64,000 bases of DNA, taken from NCBI RefSeq assembly GCF_012849215.1, contig NZ_CP051682.1:1488001-1552000 (forward strand), written 5' to 3'. The position numbers and the translations under genes were made by a program. The notes below the pieces were generated by a model. That model was not told the DNA's origin. It saw only the letters and a list, made by a program, of their open reading frames with translations, and ran no database searches. Origin of the DNA: Mucilaginibacter robiniae (GTDB taxonomy: Bacteria; Bacteroidota; Bacteroidia; Sphingobacteriales; Sphingobacteriaceae). Shown one piece after another: positions 27,496 to 36,082 of the stretch (the stretch's first letter is position 1; the number at the start of each line of letters is the position of its first letter).

Positions 27496-27503
27496 TATCT
27501 TTG
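27496..27503 (+). promoter_or_regulatory. -7 box for the aminotransferase gene
   Basis: TATCTTTG followed by C, 18 bases before the ATG at 27522. It excludes the longer frame starting at 27459. Confidence 0.65.
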
Positions 27504-27521
27504 CCGCTCAATTTATTAGTT

Positions 27522-28775
27522 ATGAGCGTATCAGTATTAGCGCAAACCCTGAAAGGTTCTGAAATCATCAAAATAGGTAATGAAATTAATGAGCTGCGCC
27601 GCCAAGGTGAGCAAATTGCCAACCTGACTATCGGCGACTTTGATCCGCAGATTTATCCTATACCGGATGAGTTAAAACAGGATATTATAGAAGCTTATCA
27701 GCATAATCATACCAATTACCCACCGGCCGATGGTATGCTGGAACTACGCAAGCAGGTAGCTACCTTTTTAGCTGAAGAACATCATATTAATGTTACCCCT
27801 CATGAAATTTTAATTGCTAGCGGTTCACGCCCATTAATTTACTCCACCTTTTTGGCTTTGGTAGATGCCGGTGATAAAGTAATTTATCCTACCCCATCCT
27901 GGAACAATAACCATTACTGCCATATTACCGGCGCTGTAGAAATACAGATTCCGACTGATGCCGAGAACAACTTTTTGCCTAAAGCGGCCGATTTAAAACC
28001 GCACCTGAAAGGCGCTACCCTGTTGTGTCTGTGTTCGCCACAAAACCCAACCGGCACCATGTTTGAAAAAGCTGATCTGGAAGAAATTTGCGACTTGATA
28101 ATTACTGAAAATGCCAGTCGCCAACCTGGTGAAAAACCGTTGTACATTATGTACGATCAGATTTATGCCATGCTTACCTTTGGTAAAAAGCATTATGATC
28201 CGGTTACTTTGCGCCCTGAATTAAAAGATTACACCGTATATATTGATGGTATATCAAAATGTTTGGCTGCTACTGGTGTGCGTGTAGGTTGGGGCTTTGG
28301 TCCGGAAAATATTATTGCTAAAATGCGTTCTATTGTAGGCCACATGGGTGCCTGGGCACCTAAAGCCGAACAAGTAGCTACTGCCCAATATATACAACAA
28401 GCCGAGCCATTGCACAATTACTTGAATAACTTCAGTGCCCGCATACAGGAATGCCTGAATACTTTATACCAAGGTTTTCAGCAATTGAAAACAGAAGGTT
28501 TCGCAGTAGATGCGATTGAACCTATGGGCGCTATTTACCTAACGGTGAAAGTAGATTATACCGGTAAAACCACACCTGCTGGCGATTTGCTGCAAACATC
28601 GGCCGATATTAACTTCTACCTGATTAAAGTTGCCAAAGTAGCTTTGGTTCCTTTTTCAGCATTTGGTACTGATGATAGCGTAAATTGGTTCCGCGCTTCA
28701 GTAGGCACCTCAACCCTGGAAGATATACAAGGTATGATACCTCGCATACGCGAAGCATTAACACAGTTGAAATAG
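27522..28775 (+). CDS. Class I/II pyridoxal-phosphate aminotransferase
   Basis: From the ATG at 27522 the protein has 417 residues. It shows fold-type I features: NLTIGDFDP near residue 33, NYPPADGMLELR, the SPQNPTGTMF motif (around 180), a D-x-Y segment (IMYDQIYAML) and the PLP lysine in DGISKCLAATGVRVGW (around 250). It most resembles aspartate/aromatic-type transaminases, but the amino-acid substrate is not determined. It is a single-gene unit followed by a palindromic intergenic repeat. Confidence 0.92.
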   Translation: MSVSVLAQTLKGSEIIKIGNEINELRRQGEQIANLTIGDFDPQIYPIPDELKQDIIEAYQHNHTNYPPADGMLELRKQVATFLAEEHHINVTPHEILIASGSRPLIYSTFLALVDAGDKVIYPTPSWNNNHYCHITGAVEIQIPTDAENNFLPKAADLKPHLKGATLLCLCSPQNPTGTMFEKADLEEICDLIITENASRQPGEKPLYIMYDQIYAMLTFGKKHYDPVTLRPELKDYTVYIDGISKCLAATGVRVGWGFGPENIIAKMRSIVGHMGAWAPKAEQVATAQYIQQAEPLHNYLNNFSARIQECLNTLYQGFQQLKTEGFAVDAIEPMGAIYLTVKVDYTGKTTPAGDLLQTSADINFYLIKVAKVALVPFSAFGTDDSVNWFRASVGTSTLEDIQGMIPRIREALTQLK

Positions 28776-28796
28776 TACTGCATCATCTCCCTTATG

Positions 28797-28875
28797 TCAT
28801 GGCGAGTGATAGCGAAGCCATCTAGCCAACAAGCTGTTCATGCCTGCACAGAGATGGTTTCGTACCTCGCCATGA
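28797..28875. repeat. REP-like intergenic palindrome (TCATGGCGAG class), complete copy
   Basis: The outer arms tcatggcgag (28797-28806) and ctcgccatga (28866-28875) pair perfectly, and the inner arms cgaagccatct (28813-28823) and agatggtttcg (28852-28862) pair with one mismatch/wobble. The right half recurs at 33181-33210, so this is a dispersed element, similar to repeats scattered through many Bacteroidota genomes. Confidence 0.8.
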
Positions 28876-29035
28876 TGGTTTTAGATTAATTTGCCTTCTG
28901 CATAGCGCATATAGCTTAGGTTCTAATACGCTATATTCTGCCACCAGCCTATCGTTTTTTGCATTTTAAATTTCATCTTTGCAAAATTATAGCGTACGGA
29001 CTATAACTTCCGGTACTTACTGATAACGAACAGAT

Positions 29036-30343
29036 ATGAAAAACGCATTTGAAATTCAGGGCGGCAAAAAGTTAAAGGGCGAAATCATTCCCCAAGGCGC
29101 TAAAAATGAAGCTCTGCAAATTCTTTCGGCAGTATTACTTACCAGCGAAAAAGTAACGGTAAGCAATATACCCGACATTAAGGATGTAAATAAGCTTATT
29201 GAACTGCTGGGCGATATGGGCGTTACGGTCGAACGTCTTTCGGCAGATACTTATACTTTTGAAGCCGCTAATATTGATTTGGATTTCTTCCAGTCAGAGG
29301 CTTTTAAATCCAAAGGTGGCAGTTTACGGGGTTCTATCATGATTGTAGGCCCATTGCTGGCCCGCTTTGGTAAAGCTTCTATACCGAAACCTGGTGGTGA
29401 TAAAATAGGCCGCCGCCGGTTAGATACCCACTTTTTGGGCTTTGAAAAATTAGGTGCCCGCTTTAATTACAACCCTGAAGAAGGCTTTTACCGGGTAGAT
29501 GCCAGTGATTTGAAAGGCACCTATATTTTGCTAGACGAGGCTTCGGTAACCGGTACAGCCAACATTGTAATGGCTGCTGTACTGGCTAAAGGTACTACTA
29601 CCATCTATAATGCAGCTTGCGAACCTTACCTGCAACAGCTTTGCAAAATGCTGAACCGCATGGGTGCTAAAATTATCGGTATTGGCTCTAACCTGCTTAC
29701 TATTGAAGGTGTAACTGAGCTGAAAGGTACCGAACACCGCATGTTGCCTGATATGATTGAAATTGGTTCTTTCATCGGCTTGGCTGCCATGACGGGGTCT
29801 GAAATCACCATCAAGAATGTTCAATATAAAGAATTGGGTATTATACCTGATACTTTCCGGCGCTTGGGTATTAAGATTGAGTTGAAAGGTGATGATATTT
29901 TCATTCCGGCACAAGATCATTATGAAATTGAAACCTTTATTGATGGTTCCATCATGACGATTGCCGATGCTCCCTGGCCTGGCTTTACTCCCGATTTGTT
30001 AAGTATTATTTTGGTGGTCGCTATTCAGGCTAAAGGTTCGGTACTGATTCATCAAAAAATGTTCGAAAGCCGCTTGTTCTTCGTAGATAAACTGCTGGAT
30101 ATGGGTGCCCAAATTATTTTGTGTGATCCGCATCGTGCTACGGTAATTGGTTTAGATAAGCAGGTACAGTTGCGCGGCATCAGCATGACCTCACCCGATA
30201 TTCGTGCCGGCGTATCATTACTGATTGCAGCCTTATCAGCTCAAGGTAAATCTACCATTTACAACATTGAGCAAATTGAACGCGGCTATCAGCACATTGA
30301 CGAACGACTGAAAGCATTAGGAGCTGATATTGTACGCATTTAA
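29036..30343 (+). CDS. murA: UDP-N-acetylglucosamine 1-carboxyvinyltransferase (MurA), Cys-to-Asp form
   Basis: The 435-aa protein covers the full EPSP-synthase-like fold: N-terminal IQGGKKLKGEIIPQGAKNEAL (Lys/Asn of the active site), SLRGSIMIVGPLLAR, the catalytic loop and DIRAGVSLLIAAL near the end. It adds enolpyruvate from PEP to UDP-GlcNAc, the first committed step of peptidoglycan synthesis. In the loop the sequence reads PKPGGDKIGRRRLDTH. Aspartate 122 stands where E. coli MurA has Cys115, the residue alkylated by fosfomycin. The same Cys-to-Asp change in Mycobacterium and Chlamydia MurA confers fosfomycin insensitivity with retained activity. Monocistronic, with a terminator behind it. 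Confidence 0.96.
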   Translation: MKNAFEIQGGKKLKGEIIPQGAKNEALQILSAVLLTSEKVTVSNIPDIKDVNKLIELLGDMGVTVERLSADTYTFEAANIDLDFFQSEAFKSKGGSLRGSIMIVGPLLARFGKASIPKPGGDKIGRRRLDTHFLGFEKLGARFNYNPEEGFYRVDASDLKGTYILLDEASVTGTANIVMAAVLAKGTTTIYNAACEPYLQQLCKMLNRMGAKIIGIGSNLLTIEGVTELKGTEHRMLPDMIEIGSFIGLAAMTGSEITIKNVQYKELGIIPDTFRRLGIKIELKGDDIFIPAQDHYEIETFIDGSIMTIADAPWPGFTPDLLSIILVVAIQAKGSVLIHQKMFESRLFFVDKLLDMGAQIILCDPHRATVIGLDKQVQLRGISMTSPDIRAGVSLLIAALSAQGKSTIYNIEQIERGYQHIDERLKALGADIVRI

Positions 30344-30368
30344 GCAAAACAACCTTATTTAATAAAGT

Positions 30369-30408
30369 AAAAACCACTGCTTAGCGTATATGAGGCAGTG
30401 GTTTTTTT
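30369..30408 (+). terminator. Terminator after murA
   Basis: The arm aaaaaccactgc (30369-30380) pairs with gcagtggttttt (30395-30406), followed by more T residues. Confidence 0.88.
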
Positions 30409-30519
30409 ATGGCTGATATTTTATAGTCAACACATAAAGTGTTCTAGAATACCATAACCTTTACTGCCGTTGTCTGTGTCCTCACAGACAATGACAGGTA
30501 TAATGAGTTAAGTTAAATT

Positions 30520-31749
30520 ATGCTCAACAGTACTATTCAACTCTATAAAAAAGCTTACAGCGGATTGTCACGCAATAGCTGGTATTTATCGTTTGTAATG
30601 CTGGTAAACCGTAGCGGAACCATGGTTATTCCTTTCATGACTATTTACTGTACCCAGCAACTACATTTCACCATTGTACAAGCAGGTATAATAATGGCTA
30701 TGTTTGGTGCTGGCTCAGTTGCCGGCGCATTTATGGGTGGCCGCATTACAGATCGCTATGGGTTTTATGATGTACAACTAGGTGCCCTGCTCAGCGGTGG
30801 TTCTTTGTTTATTCTATTGGGCTTACAGCAAAGCTTTGCAGGGGTTTGTGTTGTATCCTTTATCCTGAGCATGTGTAATGATGCTTTTCGGCCAGCTAAC
30901 TCTACCGCTATAGCTCATTACAGCAGTGAAGAGAACCGTACGCGCTCATATTCTTTAAACCGATTGGCGGTAAACCTGGGTTGGGCTTGTGGCGGTGCAT
31001 TGGGCGGCTTTCTGGCTTCGGTAAATTACCATTTGCTGTTTTGGGTAGATGGTTGTACCAATATTTTCTCGGCTTTATTGCTGTTAAGGCTGATGCCTCG
31101 TTCGGTATATAAGCAACCTATAGTAGCGAAGGTTAAAAGCAAAATAATCTCTAGTTCTGCTTCTGCTTACCAGGATAGTACTTATTTAGTTTTTACCGGC
31201 CTGGTTATACTGTTTGCCACCTGCTTTTTTCAATTATTTACTATGCAGCCGGTGTTTTACAAACTACAATGGCATTTTAATGAACAATTTATTGGCTTTT
31301 TGATGGCCTTGAACGGCTTACTTATCGTCGCTATTGAAATGGTGCTGGTACACAAACTGGAAGGCCGTCGGCCGGGCTTGTTCTATATCAGTTGGGGTGT
31401 ACTGCTTACTGGCCTTGGCTTTATGGCTTTGAATGTATTACCACCTTCGGGATGGTCAGCCTTATTCGTAGTAGGCTTTATTACCATTGGCGAAATTATG
31501 AGTATGCCTTTCATGAATGCCTTTTGGATTAGTCGTACCAACGGACAAAACACCGGACAGTATGCCGGTTTGTACAGCATGGCATGGTCTGTTGCACAAA
31601 TTATTGCCCCTACCCTAGGCAGCCAAGCTATTTACTGGGGCGGTTATAACCTGCTATGGTGGACATTGGGCGGTGTATGCTTGGCAGCAACCATTGGCTT
31701 TAACCTCTTGCAAAAGCAATTATCCCGAAAAACCATATTGGCTACTTAA
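30520..31749 (+). CDS. Major facilitator superfamily transporter (MdtH-like)
   Basis: The 409-aa protein has about twelve hydrophobic helices and the MFS loop motif GGRITDRYGFYDVQ between helices 2 and 3. Helix 1 (VNRSGTMVIPFMTIYC) resembles the MdtH/YjiJ-type drug-efflux branch. The substrate is unknown. Its stop codon overlaps the converging moeA stop by four bases, so the two transcripts must interfere or share a boundary; no terminator is visible between them. Confidence 0.87.
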   Translation: MLNSTIQLYKKAYSGLSRNSWYLSFVMLVNRSGTMVIPFMTIYCTQQLHFTIVQAGIIMAMFGAGSVAGAFMGGRITDRYGFYDVQLGALLSGGSLFILLGLQQSFAGVCVVSFILSMCNDAFRPANSTAIAHYSSEENRTRSYSLNRLAVNLGWACGGALGGFLASVNYHLLFWVDGCTNIFSALLLLRLMPRSVYKQPIVAKVKSKIISSSASAYQDSTYLVFTGLVILFATCFFQLFTMQPVFYKLQWHFNEQFIGFLMALNGLLIVAIEMVLVHKLEGRRPGLFYISWGVLLTGLGFMALNVLPPSGWSALFVVGFITIGEIMSMPFMNAFWISRTNGQNTGQYAGLYSMAWSVAQIIAPTLGSQAIYWGGYNLLWWTLGGVCLAATIGFNLLQKQLSRKTILAT

Positions 31750-32939
31750 TTATCAAACAGCAACACCGGAAATAATGAACCAGCCGAAAAATGAGTTTGC
31801 TCGGCCGGCAAGCTAATAAAGCCTTCGGCTTGCATCAGGTTCACCATATCACCGGAAGTGGAGGTATCTACCGGTTCAGCCATCAGCTTTTCATCAACTT
31901 GCTTGAGCTTTACTAATACATGCTGAGTTAATGCAGGTTTAAAAACAATGTCTTTGGTCAGCGTTGCTATTACTGGTTTAGGCTTTTGCTGCAAAGAGAC
32001 ATACAGCCATGTTCGGAAATATAGCTGGTAACATACCCAGGTAGAAACCGGATTACCGGGACAGCCAAACACTACAGCACCGGTATTAAACTTGCCGAAC
32101 AGCAAAGGTTTGCCCGGCTTTTGGGCAATACTATGGAATATGGTTTGCATGCCTAGTTGTTGTAAAACCTGCGGCAAAAAGTCAAACTTACCTTTAGATA
32201 CCGCTCCCGAAAACAACAATACATCATACTGTTGCAGCATGCTTAATAATTGAGCAATCATGGCATTAGGTTCGTCGGGCAGGTAGTATGAGTTGGCCAG
32301 GATGCCTTCTTGCTTCAAGGCAGCTAATAGCATATAGCTGTTTGATTGCCGAATTTGGTGTGCTTGCGGCTGCTCCGTAACCGTTACCAGTTCATCACCA
32401 GTTGAGCATACGGCTACTTTGGGTAAACGGTAAACCTGCACTTCTGCTAAACCTACTGAAGCCATTATAGCGATAATAGCTGGCGTTATCTGCTCACCTG
32501 CTTGTACCAACACGTTACCCGCTTTTTCATCCGTACCTTGTAAGTGCACGTTTTGATAAGTTGTAACTGTATCCAAGTTTATGGTAGCTACTTGATTTTC
32601 GATGGTTAAATCTTCGTACCGGATTACTGCATTCGTATTTACCGGCAACATGGCTCCGGTCATGACTTCAATGCAGTTTTGTGCACTCTGTAATTGTATT
32701 TGCGGAGAGCCGGCAGGCTGAATAGCTTCTATGGTAAACGAACGCTGACCTTGTTCAAAAGCTGTACTGTTAATAGCAATACCATCCATCGTTACCCGGT
32801 GAAATGGTGGGAAATCACGATCTGCTTTTACTGGTTGTGCCAAGATGCGTTTATAAGATTGCAGCAGATCTACAGTTTCGATACTTAGATCTTTTTTGTG
32901 GGATACAACGAGTGATAACGCTTCTTGTACGGAGATCAT
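31746..32939 (-). CDS. moeA: Molybdopterin molybdenumtransferase MoeA
   Basis: The 397-aa protein has the MoeA domain order: N-terminal linker domain (PFHRVTMDGIAI near residue 43, PVNTNAVIRYEDL), the MogA-like domain (VAVCSTGDELV around 172, SGAVSKGKFDFL, PGKPLLFG, FGCPGNPVS) and a C-terminal beta domain. MoeA inserts molybdate into adenylylated molybdopterin. It is the last gene of the molybdenum run but is separated from moeB by 565 bp of repeats, so it may have its own promoter. MogA/MoaB, the enzyme that adenylylates molybdopterin before MoeA acts, is not in the window. Confidence 0.95.
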   Translation of the reverse strand: MISVQEALSLVVSHKKDLSIETVDLLQSYKRILAQPVKADRDFPPFHRVTMDGIAINSTAFEQGQRSFTIEAIQPAGSPQIQLQSAQNCIEVMTGAMLPVNTNAVIRYEDLTIENQVATINLDTVTTYQNVHLQGTDEKAGNVLVQAGEQITPAIIAIMASVGLAEVQVYRLPKVAVCSTGDELVTVTEQPQAHQIRQSNSYMLLAALKQEGILANSYYLPDEPNAMIAQLLSMLQQYDVLLFSGAVSKGKFDFLPQVLQQLGMQTIFHSIAQKPGKPLLFGKFNTGAVVFGCPGNPVSTWVCYQLYFRTWLYVSLQQKPKPVIATLTKDIVFKPALTQHVLVKLKQVDEKLMAEPVDTSTSGDMVNLMQAEGFISLPAEQTHFSAGSLFPVLLFDN

Positions 32940-33002
32940 GTTTATTGCTTTATTTAAAAGTTAATGCTTTATGAGAGTTAGTCTGCTCATGGCCGCAGGG
33001 GC

Positions 33003-33130
33003 CTAGTTACTTTTGTCTTAATCACAAAAGTAACCAAAAAGACAAGGCAGAAAAAAGCTCCTGCGCTCATGTCCTACGCTGGCCCGCTTTTCTGCCAGTC
33101 CTGCGCTCTTCTTATTAACGGTTTGTAATT
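33003..33130. repeat. Bacteroidota intergenic repeat (CCTAGTTAC... class), copy 1
   Basis: A perfect 11-bp hairpin gttacttttgt/acaaaagtaac (33006-33016 with 33024-33034) sits next to a second imperfect hairpin (ggcagaaaaaagc near 33046 with gcttttctgcc near 33087). I recognise this 'GGGGCCTAGTTACTTTT... AAAAGTAACCAAAAA' pattern as a repeat found between genes in many Bacteroidota. The 565-base gap 32940-33504 holds this copy, a half REP at 33181 and a second degenerate copy at 33411, and no credible gene. Confidence 0.7.
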
Positions 33131-33180
33131 CATTTATGCGCTTGATTCTGCTGTTGGTACAGATATTAGTTTATACCTCC

Positions 33181-33210
33181 GCAGAGATGGCTTCGTACCT
33201 CGCCATGACG
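33181..33210. repeat. Half copy of the TCATGGCGAG palindrome
   Basis: The stretch is nearly identical to the right half of the palindrome at 28797-28875 (agatgg, ttcgtacc, tcgccatgac in the same order). No matching left half is present, so it is a truncated element. Confidence 0.7.
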
Positions 33211-33410
33211 TGTAAGTAGATAATTTACGTAAACTACTCAACTACAGAAACATAAATACCCTTCCTTTCGCGGCATCAGGAATATTGCGGGTAGCACTAA
33301 GTAGCCACAGCACTACCTTCCAAAGCAACATAACGTAGCCGCAAGTTTATTCACTTTGTGTTTTATTTTTTATTGGTGTTCATGAGAACGCTTATGCTTA
33401 GTTTCTTGTG

Positions 33411-33443
33411 GTTATCTTTTCTTTTGTATCAAAGAAAAGTAAC
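33411..33443. repeat. Bacteroidota intergenic hairpin repeat, copy 2 (degenerate)
   Basis: gttatcttttcttt (33411-33424) faces aaagaaaagtaac (33431-33443) across a short loop, giving a near-perfect stem of the same GTTACTTTT type as copy 1. Confidence 0.6.
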
Positions 33444-33504
33444 ATCCACTAACGGAAATAAAGCATTTTACCTATCCTCACAAAGCACCAGCATAATACA
33501 AATA

Positions 33505-34626
33505 TTATCCCTGCACTATATACTCCTCATCAAACTCATACTGCCAATTATCCATCCCCCCCACCAAGCTATAAATAGCAGTCGATGGATAAAGCTTTTG
33601 TAGCAATTGCGCTGCTTTATTACTACGAGCCCCTTTCTCACAAAACATCACTACAGGTGCGTTGTCAACAATAGCTATGTCTTCAGCTTTGAATGTTGAA
33701 TACGGGTAAGATACGGCGTGCTGCAAGTGCTCTTCTGCAAAAGCATTAGCCTCACGCACATCAATAACCTGAAAAGGCTGCTTAGCTTCATACCAGTCAT
33801 ACAACTCTTCTGCCGTGAGTAAGGCTACAGTATTACATACTGGGGAAGCATAACTGCTTTGTAAACTGGTAATCTGCCGACTTTCGGGCTTAGCTTTCAG
33901 CTTGATTTTATATTGATCGTCGGTTAAGAAATCAAAAATTTGCAGATGACCAGACAAAGTTTTGCCTACGCCCGTAAGCACCTTAACCACCTGCAAAGCT
34001 TGCTGGCATCCTACAATACCCGGCGCTACACCTAGTACCCCGGCTGTATTACAATCAGGTATTTCGCCTGCTGATGGTGGTATAGGATACAGACAGCGGT
34101 AAGTAGGACCGCCTTGATAATTAAATACACTTACATGGCCTTCATACTGTTGTACAGCACCATACACACAAGGCTTATTTAATAACACACAAGCATCATT
34201 CAGCAAGTAGCGGACAGCAAAATTATCGGTAGCATCTACCACCACATCAAACTGCTGTATAATGATTAAAGCATTTTGTGGTGTTAAAGCTTCTTCATAA
34301 ATCTCAAAACTTATTTCGCTGTTCAACGCCTTTAGCTTCTCAGCAGCTACAACTACTTTACTTTGCCCTACCTCAGCTTCTGTATAAAGGATTTGCCTGT
34401 GCAAATTGGTTAAGCTAATCGCATCCGAATCAATCAGTCCTAAGGTACCTACGCCCATGCCAGTCAAGTACTGCAATACAGGAACACCCAAACCGCCAGC
34501 CCCTACTACCAGCACGCGGGCTTGCCGTAGCTTTTGCTGAGCAGCTTCGCCGAAATTAGCTAATTGCGTTTGACGGGAATAACGTTCAGCCCCCTTGTCC
34601 CCTGAAGGGGGAGTATGAATCTGCAT
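33505..34626 (-). CDS. moeB: MoeB-type E1-like adenylyltransferase fused to a rhodanese domain
   Basis: The 373-aa protein activates the C-terminal Gly-Gly of MoaD by adenylation. The E1-like domain (15-245) has VVGAGGLGVPV (nucleotide loop, 40-50), DSDAISLTNLHRQ and catalytic-type Cys192 in PDCNTAGV. A rhodanese domain (275-373) with active Cys329 (MFCEKGARS) can supply sulfur, as in human MOCS3. Three of the four zinc cysteines of E. coli MoeB are missing: the first pair reads TYRC, and there is no CxxC near 248. The first 14 residues look like translated repeat DNA. It lies 38 bp after moaA. Confidence 0.93.
   Translation of the reverse strand: MQIHTPPSGDKGAERYSRQTQLANFGEAAQQKLRQARVLVVGAGGLGVPVLQYLTGMGVGTLGLIDSDAISLTNLHRQILYTEAEVGQSKVVVAAEKLKALNSEISFEIYEEALTPQNALIIIQQFDVVVDATDNFAVRYLLNDACVLLNKPCVYGAVQQYEGHVSVFNYQGGPTYRCLYPIPPSAGEIPDCNTAGVLGVAPGIVGCQQALQVVKVLTGVGKTLSGHLQIFDFLTDDQYKIKLKAKPESRQITSLQSSYASPVCNTVALLTAEELYDWYEAKQPFQVIDVREANAFAEEHLQHAVSYPYSTFKAEDIAIVDNAPVVMFCEKGARSNKAAQLLQKLYPSTAIYSLVGGMDNWQYEFDEEYIVQG
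34590..34611. repeat. GC-rich hairpin within the 5' end of moeB
   Basis: ccccctt (34590-34596) pairs with aaggggg (34605-34611). Simple CCCCT/AGGGG palindromes of this kind occur between genes in Bacteroidota; here one encodes residues 6-12 of MoeB. Confidence 0.5.
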
Positions 34627-34664
34627 ATCTTAATGAAATATATAACCTTATTTAGGTACTTAGC

Positions 34665-35660
34665 TTATCCGCCAAGTACCGACATAGATTTATGTACCGA
34701 GTTGTTACTTAATGCTTCGGCAGCGTAGCCGTCACGTTCGCGATGGGCTACAGCAGCCAGTATTTCCTGCTCTACCTGAGGTATGGATGCGCCCTGACGC
34801 AGCAGATCGCGCAGGTTAGTTACCGGCGGACCATATAAACAGGTACGCAGTTCGCCAGTGGCTGAAAGGCGCACGCGGTTGCAGGTGCCACAAAATGTAC
34901 GGCTGAAGGATGGAATGATACCAAAGCTGCCTTGGTAACCAGCTATCTTGTAATTAACCGAAGTTGAATTGGCATCACTGATTAGGCGGTTAATATCTGA
35001 ATAATGCTCGCTGATGTAATTGTATATGGTTTTGTAATTCCAATCGGATAGTACTTGCGAGCCATCACTGCCGTTGAATGGCATTTCTTCCAGAAAGCGT
35101 ACAGATAATGGATAATTTTTGGTTAGCTCAATAAACGGAACTATATCCTGTATATTTTTATTATCGGCTACTACACAGTTCAGTTTTACATCAAAACCAG
35201 CATCCAGCAACTGAAATACACCAGCATAAACGCTGTCAAAGCTATCACGCCGGGTAATGTGATGAAAACGCTCCCGACTTAATGAATCCAGACTGATGTT
35301 GATCTTACGAATACCCAATCTCAACAGTTCTGCTTTATATTTATCAGATAATGTACCGTTACTGGTTACCGTGATTTCTTTTAAGCCATCTACCTCACTC
35401 AGTTTGTTTAAAAAAGGCATAATGCCATTCCGTACAAAGGGCTCGCCACCTGTAATACGAATTTTAGAAATACCTAAGTTGCAGAAGATGGTGCATAGCG
35501 TTAGCATTTCATCAAAGGTCATTAAATCTTTGCGCGAGGCAAAGTCAATACCTTCTTCCGGCATACAGTAATAGCACCTGAAATTACAGCGGTCGGTTAC
35601 CGATAGCCGCAGGTAGTTCAGTTCCCTTCCGTATTTATCAATCAATACACTTTTTTCCAT
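34665..35660 (-). CDS. moaA: GTP 3',8-cyclase MoaA
   Basis: The 331-aa radical-SAM enzyme starts the molybdopterin pathway by rearranging GTP. The SAM cluster motif is CNFRCYYC (C25, C29, C32) and the second 4Fe-4S cluster motif is CGTCNRVRLSATGELRTC. TGGEPFVR and the conserved C-terminal double glycine (SVLGG) are also present. The length is standard. It begins four bases after moaE ends, within the same operon. Confidence 0.98.
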   Translation of the reverse strand: MEKSVLIDKYGRELNYLRLSVTDRCNFRCYYCMPEEGIDFASRKDLMTFDEMLTLCTIFCNLGISKIRITGGEPFVRNGIMPFLNKLSEVDGLKEITVTSNGTLSDKYKAELLRLGIRKINISLDSLSRERFHHITRRDSFDSVYAGVFQLLDAGFDVKLNCVVADNKNIQDIVPFIELTKNYPLSVRFLEEMPFNGSDGSQVLSDWNYKTIYNYISEHYSDINRLISDANSTSVNYKIAGYQGSFGIIPSFSRTFCGTCNRVRLSATGELRTCLYGPPVTNLRDLLRQGASIPQVEQEILAAVAHRERDGYAAEALSNNSVHKSMSVLGG

Positions 35661-35664
35661 GAGA

Positions 35665-36075
35665 TTATGGATGTGCGTTTATCCACACGCTATTATCTTC
35701 GTAAAATTCCTTTTTCCAGATGGGCACTGTTTTTTTCAGCTCATCAATTAAAAAACGACAGGCTTCAAACGATGCTTCACGATGCGCAGACGATACACCT
35801 ACCACCACTACCGGCTCGCCGGGATCTTTAGCGCCTATAGCATGAATCATGGCTAGTTTACACAACGGCCATTTAGCGGCAGCCTCATCAGCTACATGCT
35901 GCATTTGCTGTATGGCCATAGCATCATAAGCCTCAAAATCAAGCCTTACTACTTCTTTGCCTTTTGAATGATTGCGCACTGTACCTATAAACAGGTTAAC
36001 AGCACCGGCATCCGGCGAACGCAAGTAAGCGTAAGCCTCATTTAAATCAATCTGTTCAACAACTTTAATTAACAT
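35665..36075 (-). CDS. moaE: Molybdopterin synthase catalytic subunit MoaE
   Basis: The 136-aa protein has the MoaE signatures GTVRNHSKGKEV (around 31-42), SAHREASFEACRFLID and the active-site lysines in VPIWKKEFYED near residue 120. With thiocarboxylated MoaD it converts cyclic pyranopterin monophosphate to molybdopterin. It starts seven bases after moaD. Confidence 0.97.
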   Translation of the reverse strand: MLIKVVEQIDLNEAYAYLRSPDAGAVNLFIGTVRNHSKGKEVVRLDFEAYDAMAIQQMQHVADEAAAKWPLCKLAMIHAIGAKDPGEPVVVVGVSSAHREASFEACRFLIDELKKTVPIWKKEFYEDNSVWINAHP

Positions 36076-36082
36076 GGTTTTA

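Noticed and set aside
27459..27521. Upstream extension of the aminotransferase
   Set aside because: The TATCTTTG box at 27496 lies within it and the added residues are not family-like.
33358..33603. 81-codon plus-strand frame between moeB and moeA
   Set aside because: It runs through a repeat hairpin and into the 3' end of moeB on the opposite strand; composition is repeat-like and no start signal is evident.
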